From Trichodelitschia bisporula (lineage: Eukaryota; Ascomycota; Dothideomycetes; Phaeotrichales; Phaeotrichaceae): 64,000 bases of DNA. Position 1 is the first letter of the stretch; every line of letters starts with the position of its first letter. The notes beneath the pieces were generated by a model. That model searched no databases. It had not been told where the DNA came from and saw only the letters and a program-made list of their open reading frames with translations. A program made the position numbers and the translations under genes. This document shows, one piece after another, positions 10,583 through 21,566 of the stretch. The stretch lies in assembly GCA_010356995.1 (NCBI GenBank), contig ML996700.1, positions 310,001 through 374,000 of the forward strand, in the 5' to 3' direction.

Positions 10583-13500
10583 GGTGTTGAATGAAGAGAG
10601 CTGATTAGAATGTTAGCGATGTGCCGGATTCACAGCGATGATGAGTAAAGCGGAAGGAAGGAAGTGAGAGCGAGAGAGAGAGGCCTGATGAGGAGCTCGG
10701 GGACGTAGAAGTGAAGGGTGCAGGAGAGCGAACGCGTTTCGTTGGCATGAATGTGGGCTAACGCGCAGTCGAGATGCAGAGACTGCCAATGACGCGTCTG
10801 AAAAGCGGCGATGAACGCGCTTTTCTGCAACTTGACGCGACGATGAGAGAATGCGATGGTGGTGAGGGGTAGACTTGTCGCAGCCAGTGCATGCGCAACA
10901 CCATTGCAATGGTGAAGCGACGACAGAACGGCGAGTTTTTTTCTCAATTAAGAAAAGACTCACTCTGATGAGGTTCGCGATCAGGAAAATGAAGCAGAGA
11001 GTTTATGCGCCTGTGATGGGGATCAGCTGCTAGCTGTTGGAGGTGCACAGTAAAGGTTGAAGTGGGAGCGCAAGGCTTCGCGGGCAGGTTAGACGGGAGC
11101 AGGCTTGCGACAGCGACGACAGATGAAGGAGAAGCGATGAAGCTTCTCGTGCAGGATCTGAAAGCGTTTCGTTGAAGCAGGAGAAGTGAAGGGAAAGGAG
11201 AGTGGTATTTGTGAGTATTGGAAGAAAAGTGAAATTTTGTTGAAGATCGGAACTGTTATGCAGAGGGGTTGCTTGTGAGTATGAGTGCAGGCAAACGTAC
11301 CGTAGCAGAGTAGTATGGGGGGAGTTTGTATGGGGGAAAATGTGAGTGAGTGGGTTTGGGTGGGAGAAGCAGAGTGAGAGAGGAAGAGAGTGGTAGGAGA
11401 CAGGCGGGTGCGGGCACTGCAAAGTAGTTTGGGTGGACCAGTTGCTTTGGTTTGGGTGGCCGGGGGGATGGGAGGAGAGAGGGAGAGGAGGGGGGAGGGT
11501 GGCTTGGCAGTTTTTGGGTGAGAGTGGGCGGAAGCGGGGGACCCAGTCAGTGGTCGTTCTTGCCTTGTGCTTGCCAGTCTCCTGTGCACTCCCTACCGTA
11601 CCTACAACTACAGGGTGTTGCGGTGTCTCCGTTTGCGGTGTTAAATATCAACTAGAGAAATGACACTTGATTGGCCATATTCACATTACCACGTGTTGGT
11701 TGTGTATGATACAGGGTGCGCTAATAATCTCCAACGCTAGCCGTTTACGGGAGAGCGCAGGACCCCTGGCGACCATTTCATTGAGAACCGCGACAGCGGC
11801 ACGACTTGCACGAACACGATGTGGCAGAGAGCGACCGAATGGATATCGGTTGAGTGGCTCTCGGTCCCGTTCTTTTCCTATATCTCTCATCGGCCAACAC
11901 CCGATACATCAACGCTGGTGTACCGTATGGAGCATATGGCGATACTTGATGGATTCCGGTATCGGGGAATCGTACAACTGACCATGGTCGTACTTCGTCA
12001 AGCCATCATCAGTCGACAAGCATTCGATTAGCATCTTGCGAGCTCGATGATGGAAGCCGTGGAGCGAAGTGTGTGGTCTGAATCTCGGGTACTATCTTCT
12101 TTCTGATTGTTGTGGCGAAAGCGGACGTGCAGTGGGAGTTCCCAAGGTATCTTTCCGGTTGCCGGCGTACCACAGACGTGAACCATTCACCCTCGGTCGA
12201 TAATATCGGCAAGAGATGTGACTACGGCTGGTCCTTGGCCTATTCCGGGAATGTCTTTGCGTGGGGAACGACTCGGGAGTTCAGCTGTGGAATCAATTAC
12301 CCGTAGCTACGAGACCTTACCATATGGGAAAGAAGTCTCCATATGAAGACTCTAGGAAAACTGGAGTAATCGAAAACCCGGGTATCAGGCGAATGGACGA
12401 TCCCTTCCAATTCTCGGCGTCAAAGCAGTGGTTGGGGTGGAAACAGAGGTAGTGGATTTTGATAGCGATTCTCCAGTCGCTTGCATTGATACTCCAGCGG
12501 CAGAAGATCCATCGGCGGGCTTGCTGGAAGGGACGGCAGGCAGGAATATCTTGACTCTCCAGAAACGGTAGAAAAGAGGAGTTGTAAAGGAGACCATGGC
12601 TTCGGAGACAGACAGCAGATGTGTGGAGAAGTTGCGTTTAAGAAGCAGTCAGTCGTGGTGGGCAGAGATGCGCTTGCCGTGCTATTGCTTGATGCGCTAT
12701 CACATGACTATATTTCAGTGTAAGGTGCAAGGAAGGGAGTCTTGGCTGAAGCTCATAGTTTCGGCTCGAGTGTGTTTTATACAGGTTCAAGGCGACAGCA
12801 TCCGATCATAACCTTGTTTCCGCTTGTTTTGCTGTCTCTTCGCCAGCTGCCGTGTTCATCCGGCCATGCTCCGATCTGCTTGTGGGCAACACCACAAGCA
12901 TTTGATGTTCAGTCAAAGAAATCCCCTCCTTTAGCTTCTTTTGCGCCCGCATCTTCTCTTTCTCTCTCTTCCAGTACACCCGAACATCCTGATCTCGACG
13001 CTCTTCTTGCCCTTTGATAACTGGCACGAACGGTGGTCGGGGCAGGCGTGGCCGCAACCACCCACCATCTCCCTTTAACCAACCCCCCAACCCCGTCCCT
13101 TCCACCATCCACGGCCACCACCACCACCCAAATTCACCATCCACCATCTACGGATATACGCATCCCTCTCTTCCATTTCCCTTACATTTTACCACACACA
13201 CACAGCCCCTCCCCTTTCCACCAATTCAGCCGCTTGGGCTCTCACCGGCACCTAACCTAGCCTGCTCACCTCTTACCCTCCCACTTTGCCCCTCCTACCA
13301 TAAGTCCAGCCTCGAGGTAAGCAAGCAGGAGCTTGCGTGCTTCAGTTGTAGCCGTCTCTAGGCACTACTGTTGCAGCATTGTCTGCTCGCTCGGTATGAG
13401 CGCCCGCTTTTCCCACCTACCCCAGTCTGTTATTTTTGTTCTCCTTCTTAACCCCTCCCACCTTCACCCTCCCTCATTTCTCTTTCCTCACCACAGGATC

Positions 13501-14990
13501 AGAGGCGGAACGCGTCAGGTATTTCATGAGACGCCTTGCTGCCAGCCCGTAGCAGAACCGGGTCTGATATCATTTGGGAATTCCTATTGCCACCACGCTT
13601 TCGAGTACCTCTCCTTTATTTTCTTGTTCGACCCGAGAATGGCATAGGACGGCGCCAATAAATTGAGCAAGCTGCTCACAGCAGCTGCATGCTCCGGTAC
13701 GTGTGCATATACGTACTTACTGCACTGGGGTAGTGGTGTGCAGGAAGGTGAGGCAGGGTGGCCGAGAGGGTTGGTCCTCCAACTGGTGCTAACCCGCCAA
13801 ATATCCGCCGGGTGGGATACGCAGTACTGTACTGCGCAGGTCTGTTCCATTATGGCACACTATCTATCCCATCTCACATTAGGTATCGGCGCTCCCGCAC
13901 CTACAAGAGAGTGGCGGTAGTGTTGCTAGGAGCTACTTCGATGTACATGTCAATCCCAGGCCAGTTTCCTCCGTTCGCAGAAAATATAACCCTTCACAGT
14001 ACCTGAATGACGGAAGTTCTCAGGCCCCCGCCGGCCTCCGTTAACCTGTACGCGCGCCCCTTCCCTTCATTCCTCAAACCTGAGTTTTGTTGTGATCGCC
14101 TCAGCTGGAAGGAAAAGATGGCCTGCGCGTATCTGCGTCTCTGCCGACTCTGCAAAACTGACCCTCATCCCTAATTTCCCCGACAACGGGTTTAAACTCC
14201 GTAGAATACGCTTTTTGCACGGCTCAACGTCCATAAGTCAGCTCACTGATCAGAGGGCTCGTTCGCTGTTGGGTAGGGGCGTGCGAAACACGCCTGGCTG
14301 GCTGGCTGGCTCAAGCTGGGCTGGTTCGCTTTACCAAACGCAGACGCCGTCGCTGTACCTGGTGCGGTGAAAGGAACGGATCTGGAGTGGATTGCCTTCT
14401 CTCTTACGCTGGTCTTGCAGAGGCAGCTGTGCCCGACTCGCACCTCTGCGCCTTCCTTGGTCGTAGGCATCCTCCCCTCCCTTCCCTTCCAATCCCCTTC
14501 GTCTCTCACCTTACCTCACCGCACCCGTTCCTTCTCATGCCTCAGTCGCTGCTTCCTAGCCGGCCTGCCAGCCTGCCAGCAATTACAAGCAAGAACGCTC
14601 CCACACCAGCGGGATGGGAAGTCACGCCTTCCGCCTCCTCTGAGTGAGGGAATGAGCGGCCGCAGCCTGTCTGTCTTGCACCTGCCTCGCTAATCAATCC
14701 CTTGACCGCTTCCGTCTTGTTAGGCAGTCGCAACTTTGCCCATCCGCCCATCCATCCCTGCCCACACCCACTTTGCTGCAGCGTAGCGCCGGAGACCCAA
14801 GGGTGCACTTTCCGTCCTCAAATGCGCACGCAGAGTGTAGCACTGCGTCATCACGTGCATTCTTCATAACATATTAGTCTCGTGACTTCAATGCTTCCTC
14901 TACTGCCTCATCCCGAATGACGTAAGTACGTCTGTCTACACATACATCGCTGCTCTTCTTTCCCCTTTGATACATCAGGACTCTTCCCGT
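10583..14990. other. Gap between NHP6 and SLH1, no supported gene
   Basis: About 4.4 kb lying 5' of NHP6 and 3' of SLH1. The first kilobase (10583-11600) is C/T-rich on the minus strand, as expected of an NHP6 promoter and leader. The segment 12880-13520 and the area around 14400-14800 are C/T-rich on the plus strand. Only short frames without recognisable domains occur. The run at 14289-14310 is a GGCT microsatellite (CTGGCTGGCTGGCTGGCT). Confidence 0.4.
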
Positions 14991-17900
14991 CTAAGATGAA
15001 GAAGACTCTCTCTCATTCCCACCCTTCTTTCCGCCACCATCCTCAGGCGCTGGCGCCGTCGGCACTTCCACCTTCCCCACCGCCCATTCCATCCCGATAT
15101 AACCATCACTCAGCACCCTGACCTCCACAAACCGCTGCTTCAAGCTCGACGGCAGCTTGACAACCGCTCTCGCACTGGGGCCGCTAGCCCTCGTATTCCT
15201 ACCACCACCGTTTGACGACCAGCCCACCCGCTTCAGCGCGATCAACTCATCACTCCCAGCCACCGATGCAACGAGGAAGAACCCCTCAGTCTGCGCCTTG
15301 GGAAACTTGGGCGCATACATCTTCCCATCCCTATTCTCCAGCGCGCGCACCCGCGTTATGCCCACCGTGAATCCCGTTGCCGAAACATCTGTCACTGTGA
15401 CTGTAAGATCCGGCAGCTGCCCCAGGGCGCCGAAGAATCGCCCCCTGCTGGCCTCTGTCACACCAACGGCATTTCCAAGGCGATCCAGTGCGTTCCGCGG
15501 CGCCTTGACTACCTCGTTGAGTGTCCGTAGCCGCTCCTCTGGACCGCTTACCCGCCTCTTCTCGCGCTCCGCGTCTACGCCCGGGAAAATGGCTAGTGGA
15601 CCGTCGTTGGCCCAGCGTGCCGACTTGACGCACTGCATCAGGCCGATCATTCCCCGCACGGCGCTGGTGTACCCCAGCTCGGCGAGCACGTCGATGGCAG
15701 CCTGGCAGACACGGATGCTCTGGTCTAGCACGCTGGTGAGATCGCCGACGTAGTCAGAGATGGGCAGGTCAATGCGCTCGAAATGGGCCTGGAGCAGTAA
15801 GAAGGCCTTGATATGTGGGTCCCACATGGGGAGACCGCCCAGGTCACCGCCGTCAATGGGCAGGTTGCGCGCCAGCTCGATGTTGATAAGATCTTCGTTG
15901 TGGCGCACGGGGAGTTCGTCGAATTCGCTCGCTAGAGAGAGGAAGGCAAGGCAGTCACCGAAGCTGGGGTCTTGCTTTGCTGAACCGAGGAAGTGGCGGA
16001 TGGTCTTATGTGCAAGGTAGTAATAGGACATGATCTTGCCAAAGGCCGTCGGCGTGATGTTGCCTTCTGCGTCCGCATGCATCTCTATGCAGCCCGATTT
16101 CTCCAGTTCCTTGAGGGATGCATCGACGAGGTCGATCATGAAGTCGTTGGCTAGACGTTGCGCTTCCATGGTGTTATGCTCCTCAGCCGAGATCTGCAGG
16201 CCATAGTAGGACGGGTTCTTGTGCAGACGCCGGAAGAAAAAAGTCCATGTAAGATAATCGAGCGCGTCCTGCTGTGTCGTGATAGTCTCGGCTGATATCT
16301 CAGCGCCCAGATGGTTATCGAGCACCTTGTGCAGCGTCGATTCCACCGGAAAGCCCGTGTGCAAGAAGTGCTTATAAAACTCCTTCTTCGCGTCCTGCGT
16401 GAAGATGCGTGCCACGCCAGACGTATCAAACTGTGGCCGGCCAGCGCGACCGAGCATCTGCAGCACATCCGTCAGGTCCATATCCTTATAGGTTTCCGTC
16501 TTCGCATCGAAGAACTGCGTCCCCTTGACGACGACCAGATGCGCCGGCAGGTTCACACCCCACGCCAGCGTCGCCGTTGCCACGAGGATCTGGATCTTGT
16601 TCTCTGCGAACAGCGACTCCGCCAGTTGGCGATCCCGCTCCACAAGACCAGCGTGGTGCAAGCCGATGCCGAAGCTGAGCGCCTCGCGCAGCGCGTCGTC
16701 CTTGACGCGCGCCGTCACCTCCTCCAGCTCTTCCTCCGACATGTGTAGGAAGCGCCGTGGGTTATCCTCCATGCCGCAGAAATTGATCAAGTCGCGGGCC
16801 GTGAGCCGGGTCTGCCGGCGCGAGGCGACAAAGACGATGACCGGCTTATCCGGTGAGTGAGCTTTGATAGCGAGAAAGGTAGGCCGGTTCATGGATTGCA
16901 TGAGGGGGCAAAAACCGCGCACGGCCGGGAAGCCGTCGATGAAGATCTCCAGCGGCACGGGGCGGACCGAGTGGCGGAAGTTGAACAGCGCGGGATCCTT
17001 GACCCCGAGCCAGTTGGCTAGATCGGAGGCATTGGCGCAGGCCGTCGACATGCCGAGCAGCCGGACAGATCCTTTCTTCTGCGACGCTATGTAGTTCATG
17101 CGCGACACGATGATCTCAAGTACGGGCCCGCGGTCGCCGCCCAGCAGGTGGATCTCGTCGATGATCACAAGGCTGACTTGTTGCACGTAGCCGCGCGTCT
17201 GCCAGCTGCGGCTGATGCCATCCCATTTCTCGGGCGTTGTGATGATGACGTCGGCATCGCGGATGGTGCGCGTGTCCGGCGTGTTGTCACCCGTCAGTTC
17301 GACGAGGCGCAAGCCGAGAGGTGCTGTAAGCCGCTTGCCCCAGTCCAGGACGCGCTCGCGGACGAGCGCCTTCATCGGCGCGATGTACACGACCTTCGAG
17401 CCAGGGTGATCGCGGAAAGCCCACCACATGGCCAGTTCTGCGGCGACCGTTTTGCCGCTGCCCGTTGGCGAGCCGAGGAGCACGTTGTTCGAGGTGTGGT
17501 ACATTGTATGGAAGAGTTGGGTCTGCATGGGATTGAAGTACTGGAAGCGTTGGCTGTAGATTTCCTCCAGCCTCGGGTTCTTGAGCGCTGTGATGGGCAG
17601 CGGTTGCAGATTCAGCAGATCCGTGTATACGCTCTCCGTGTCGGGCCGGATAAGATGCTGGAAGGAAACGGGGGTCACCGACTCCGCACCGAGCCATCTG
17701 TCAGAAACAGCGCGGACGTAGATTTGTGAAGGCAGGGGATCCGAAAGAGGGATGGTGAAGTTGAGTTCATGCTCATCGTACAGCTTCCGCCTCGTAAGTA
17801 GGAAGAATTCGTGGTGGTAGATCTCCGCAGTCTCAGAGTTCTCCACCCAGATCCAGTATGACTCGGAAGATCCGTGATGTCGGTCGTTCCAGGCGAAGTC

Positions 17901-20900
17901 AGAGGTGATGAAGAGCTGGATACGGAGCACATCACGATTGAGCGGAGCAATTTCAGCCTCGATGGTCAAAGTGGGAAAGTTGCCGACTAAACGGCTGATA
18001 ACGCCCCCCATTTTGTGGTTATGCACCAGCTGGCCAATCTCCGCGGAATCCATCTCCTTAAGCGACTCGATCGCAGTCGCAGGATATTTCTGGTCGAGGT
18101 TATTGAGTATTGGTTGAGGGAGGTCGAATTGGCGCAGTGGGTGTTGAAACGGCCACAGCTGCTTCTCAATAGCCTTGCACATTGAAAGCAACACTACGCA
18201 TTGCAGTCCCCAACGACGGTTGAGTGCGATCATGAAGACAGCTCGACAAATACGCGCGGCGTTCTGAGCGACGTAATGTGTGTCGGATACCAAAGTGTAG
18301 TCTTCGAGCCTCGCCCGTGAGATGTAAGCTTGCAGCAAGATGTTCGTCTTCGCCTGGGGATTGGAGATGTCCTTGGTTCCAATATCAGCGACAACTATAT
18401 CGTCGTTTTGCTTGAGCTGAAGCAGCTCCTTGAACTCGCTCTCTCGAAACGTGATGTTGTCGAACTCCCCGCTCATGCTCAGCATTTTTAGAATGTCGGC
18501 TTCAGTCGCGTCGGGCTTCATCTTTTCGTTGAAAATCTCGATGCTGGTATGTAAGATGTAGTATTGGCTGGCAATGCGGCCAATATCCTTCGCACGGAGG
18601 TCCTCCGTCGTCTCATTGAAGATGACCATCTGGTTCTTCTGGAGCACCCTGGCGGCATCGACAACAAGCTTTCGCCGCCTTTGGGTGAGTTCCGGGTCGT
18701 TGTATCTCTCGACTTCATCTATACCATACCAACGGCAATTGTTTTTCATCCGGATGAAGAGGTAAGTGTACCCCAACCATTGCACAGCTTCCGTGACAGA
18801 AGTGACAGTCCCAAGCGAGATTTCGGCGTTGAGGTTATCCACCATTTTCTTCGAAAAGTTAGACTCGATAGGCACCTGCTGCGTGACGGCTGTGAGGTAG
18901 TGTTGAATCTTGTCTTGAGTGGTGCAAATGTAGCCGACACCCGCATCTTGAAACTGCGGTCGACCCGCACGACCAAAGATCTGCAGGACGTCGAGGATGC
19001 CCAGGTCAATGAACTTGCCAGCATCAGCGCTGTATAGCTGTGTTCCCTTGATGACCACGGCCGCTGCCGGCAGATTCACACCCCAGGCGAGCGTTGCTGT
19101 ACAACAAAGTACTTTAAGAACACCTTCTCCGAAGAGACGCTCAATCAGGTTGCGGTCTGTCCGCGGCATGCCAGCGTGATGTGTGCCCATACCCTTGGGA
19201 AGGATTTCGCGCAGCTCGCGAGAGCGTGAACTCCTCATGTCCCGCATCGCCATTTCGTAGCCCTCGTGGCCGGTTGGATCGAAGAGATCCGTCTCCATGT
19301 TCTCCATAGCCTTCTCATAAAGCATCTGAGCCGTCTTCAGGGTGTCCTTTCTCGAGTGCACAAACACCATTACCTGCTTCCCTTGGCGAAGCATGTCGAC
19401 CACTTTTTCGTATGCTGCCTGATCCAAGTTATCGCGCGACGTCTTGGAGCCCGCCTTGCCCTTGACACCGATGAAATGCTGTTCTAGTGGAACTGGGCGG
19501 AAGGAAGCGTCAAAATAGAAGAGACCCGCCATGCGGTTGACCCTGAGAAAGTCGGATACATCGATGTAGTTGGGCAACGTAGCCGAAAGACCGACGATGC
19601 GGATGAGTGACTGGGTGCTCTCGACCTGCCGCACAGTGCGAGCTACCAACGATTCTAGGACAGCACCGCGCTCATCGTGCAACATGTGGACTTCGTCGAT
19701 GATGAGCAGGCGAACTTTCTGAACGAGCTCCGTGTCTCCCGTGCTCTTTCTTGTCACCACGTCCCACTTCTCCGGCGTTGTGACGATGATTTGAGTCTGC
19801 ACGATTTCGGCCTTTGTCAAGTGCATATCGCCCGTCAGCTCGCGCACCTGGACTCCCAGCCACCGCAACCGCTTCCCTAACTTTTCCGTGATTTCGGCTG
19901 CGAGGGCCTTCATGGGTGCAACGTAAACAATTTTGAAATCGTCCGTCCTGACGACAAAGTCCTTAGCGTCGGGCTCGGCTAACGGGTTGGGGATGGTATT
20001 TCTGGCAACGATGCTCAGAATGGCAAGCATTGCCGCGTCCGTTTTACCAGCACCGGTCGGGGCGCAGATGAGCATGTTCTCGCTCGTCTTGTACGCAACT
20101 GGGTACACCAGGCTCTGCATGCGATTGAGAGCCGTATATCCCTTGAAGGTGCCGCGGCACATGCCGTCCATTTCGCTGATCTCGACCAGCTTTTGTCCTG
20201 TGGCAAGGGTGCCAACTTTGGCGGCAGGAATGGTATACTCCTCATACTTCTCACGCTCCTCTCTGAAGCTTCCGACCGGCAAAGCGTACTTCTGGCCGGA
20301 CGTGGAGAGAACAAGGCCCGCTCCGTGGGCCTGGTAGACGTGTGGGTACTGAGCCGATCCTCGTTCAACGTGAGCAGCAAGCGGCGCAGTCTTGTGCTCC
20401 CGGTCAGCCCGGCGAAGTGCTTCCTCCCGCTCCTTCTTCGTCTGAAGACGGCCGAACAAGCCGTCGACTGCGGTCAGCTTGCTAGGCGGAGGACGAAGCA
20501 GCTCTTGTCGGTGACCGATGACCTCGGCAACGAGATCAAGCTCGTCGTACCCGAATATGTCGACCAGCGTCATTTGCAGCTCGTCATCGCTGCGACTAGA
20601 CTTCAGGACGGCCTCCACTTGCTCAAGGAGCATGTTGGCTTCGAAGCCTGAGCCGTTCTTGGAGATAACATGGCATTTCGCCTTGAGCCACTCGCTGTCG
20701 TAGCCCGGAGCATAGCCGGACGATACAGTGGCGGAATCCGTAGGGTCTGGCGTGTGCTCGTCTTCAGAGACGTCGCTGAGAAGATCCCAGATGTCCTCGT
20801 CCGGGGAGTCGGAACGAAGGTCATCGTTGTCCAAATCGATATCTTTGCCATACTCGTATTCAGCGGCACCATCTTTTGGCAGCTGGAGTTCAGCAATAGC

Positions 20901-20963
20901 TGCACGCATAGCAGCGAGCTGAGAGAGCCATGTCGATTCGGCCATGTTTAGCGATGAGGACAT
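14991..20963 (-). CDS. SLH1: Ski2-like double-cassette RNA helicase Slh1/ASCC3
   Basis: Large SF2 helicase of the Ski2/Brr2 class. Slh1 (human ASCC3) belongs to the RQT complex, which splits collided ribosomes during ribosome-associated quality control, and was first linked to antiviral RNA repression. It is one uninterrupted 1990-codon frame. Cassette 1 has Walker A PTGAGKT (about residue 300), DEVH (about 423) and a GRAGRPQF block, followed by a Sec63-like domain. Cassette 2 has PTGSGKT (about 1164), DEIH (about 1269), a second GRAGRPQF, and a second Sec63 domain towards the C terminus. Length (1967 in yeast Slh1 against about 2160 for Brr2) and intact catalytic motifs in both cassettes favour Slh1. 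Brr2 normally has a degenerate second cassette. A second Met lies seven codons in and could be the true start. The end is a basic Ser-rich tail. No introns were detected, unusual beside its neighbours. Confidence 0.93.
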   Translation of the reverse strand: MSSSLNMAESTWLSQLAAMRAAIAELQLPKDGAAEYEYGKDIDLDNDDLRSDSPDEDIWDLLSDVSEDEHTPDPTDSATVSSGYAPGYDSEWLKAKCHVISKNGSGFEANMLLEQVEAVLKSSRSDDELQMTLVDIFGYDELDLVAEVIGHRQELLRPPPSKLTAVDGLFGRLQTKKEREEALRRADREHKTAPLAAHVERGSAQYPHVYQAHGAGLVLSTSGQKYALPVGSFREEREKYEEYTIPAAKVGTLATGQKLVEISEMDGMCRGTFKGYTALNRMQSLVYPVAYKTSENMLICAPTGAGKTDAAMLAILSIVARNTIPNPLAEPDAKDFVVRTDDFKIVYVAPMKALAAEITEKLGKRLRWLGVQVRELTGDMHLTKAEIVQTQIIVTTPEKWDVVTRKSTGDTELVQKVRLLIIDEVHMLHDERGAVLESLVARTVRQVESTQSLIRIVGLSATLPNYIDVSDFLRVNRMAGLFYFDASFRPVPLEQHFIGVKGKAGSKTSRDNLDQAAYEKVVDMLRQGKQVMVFVHSRKDTLKTAQMLYEKAMENMETDLFDPTGHEGYEMAMRDMRSSRSRELREILPKGMGTHHAGMPRTDRNLIERLFGEGVLKVLCCTATLAWGVNLPAAAVVIKGTQLYSADAGKFIDLGILDVLQIFGRAGRPQFQDAGVGYICTTQDKIQHYLTAVTQQVPIESNFSKKMVDNLNAEISLGTVTSVTEAVQWLGYTYLFIRMKNNCRWYGIDEVERYNDPELTQRRRKLVVDAARVLQKNQMVIFNETTEDLRAKDIGRIASQYYILHTSIEIFNEKMKPDATEADILKMLSMSGEFDNITFRESEFKELLQLKQNDDIVVADIGTKDISNPQAKTNILLQAYISRARLEDYTLVSDTHYVAQNAARICRAVFMIALNRRWGLQCVVLLSMCKAIEKQLWPFQHPLRQFDLPQPILNNLDQKYPATAIESLKEMDSAEIGQLVHNHKMGGVISRLVGNFPTLTIEAEIAPLNRDVLRIQLFITSDFAWNDRHHGSSESYWIWVENSETAEIYHHEFFLLTRRKLYDEHELNFTIPLSDPLPSQIYVRAVSDRWLGAESVTPVSFQHLIRPDTESVYTDLLNLQPLPITALKNPRLEEIYSQRFQYFNPMQTQLFHTMYHTSNNVLLGSPTGSGKTVAAELAMWWAFRDHPGSKVVYIAPMKALVRERVLDWGKRLTAPLGLRLVELTGDNTPDTRTIRDADVIITTPEKWDGISRSWQTRGYVQQVSLVIIDEIHLLGGDRGPVLEIIVSRMNYIASQKKGSVRLLGMSTACANASDLANWLGVKDPALFNFRHSVRPVPLEIFIDGFPAVRGFCPLMQSMNRPTFLAIKAHSPDKPVIVFVASRRQTRLTARDLINFCGMEDNPRRFLHMSEEELEEVTARVKDDALREALSFGIGLHHAGLVERDRQLAESLFAENKIQILVATATLAWGVNLPAHLVVVKGTQFFDAKTETYKDMDLTDVLQMLGRAGRPQFDTSGVARIFTQDAKKEFYKHFLHTGFPVESTLHKVLDNHLGAEISAETITTQQDALDYLTWTFFFRRLHKNPSYYGLQISAEEHNTMEAQRLANDFMIDLVDASLKELEKSGCIEMHADAEGNITPTAFGKIMSYYYLAHKTIRHFLGSAKQDPSFGDCLAFLSLASEFDELPVRHNEDLINIELARNLPIDGGDLGGLPMWDPHIKAFLLLQAHFERIDLPISDYVGDLTSVLDQSIRVCQAAIDVLAELGYTSAVRGMIGLMQCVKSARWANDGPLAIFPGVDAEREKRRVSGPEERLRTLNEVVKAPRNALDRLGNAVGVTEASRGRFFGALGQLPDLTVTVTDVSATGFTVGITRVRALENRDGKMYAPKFPKAQTEGFFLVASVAGSDELIALKRVGWSSNGGGRNTRASGPSARAVVKLPSSLKQRFVEVRVLSDGYIGMEWAVGKVEVPTAPAPEDGGGKKGGNERESSSS

Positions 20964-21566
20964 GATGTTTGGCGATATTTATTCTTTGTATGTTTGACAG
21001 CTCCGAGGTTGAGGTGCAGCATTGGCGATTTGCAGATTACGGCGATGCAGGTGGCCCTATGTAGACACCGCCCGGTGATTACGGTTACGGTACCTTTCGC
21101 CTAGGCCGTTAGTCACCCGCGATATCATCAGAGGTAGTCCTTGAGCAGTCACTCTGATGTCTTGCCTTACAGATGGCAGTTCGGCTGGAGTTGAGAAGAA
21201 ATGCTCGACCGAGGACTCACCTTGAGAGAAACAGGCGTCCACCCCGCCGTTGTGGCGCACCCACCATGCAGCGCCACAATATCTCTTGTTCTTTTTCCTC
21301 AACTCCATCTCTACCTCCGTTGCCAGCATTAACGCCCACATCGCACAAGTCTTCCCTTCAGATGGATATTGTGTTAGGGAGCTATAAATCCTCGGTTCTT
21401 GTGCAGACCTAAGAGACCTAGCTACGGATGTAATGACGGTATAAAGCGTAGACGCTACTTGAACGCTATGGGATATCATAATACAAAGAAAAACATCGGC
21501 TTCGACATGCGCTCGTCCGTCGAGTACAAGGTCCAAAATGAGGGCTGCTTTCAGTCCAGTCATCAC
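20964..21566. other. Gap upstream of SLH1
   Basis: About 600 bp between SLH1 and the next minus-strand gene, presumably holding the SLH1 promoter and the 3' end of the upstream gene. A minus-strand frame of 169 codons covers most of it but has no recognisable features. Confidence 0.4.

Noticed and set aside
10636-10690. C-box-like ATGATGA and CTGA near NHP6
   Set aside because: The interior is purine-rich low-complexity sequence of only about 45 nt with no recognisable guide.
13741-13830. tRNA-like A box (TGGCCGAGAGG), as in a Leu or Ser tRNA
   Set aside because: No matching B box and no acceptor or T-stem pairing could be found downstream.
21057-21566. 169-codon minus-strand frame between SLH1 and its upstream neighbour
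   Set aside because: It lies exactly in the expected 3' end and promoter region and has no recognisable motif.
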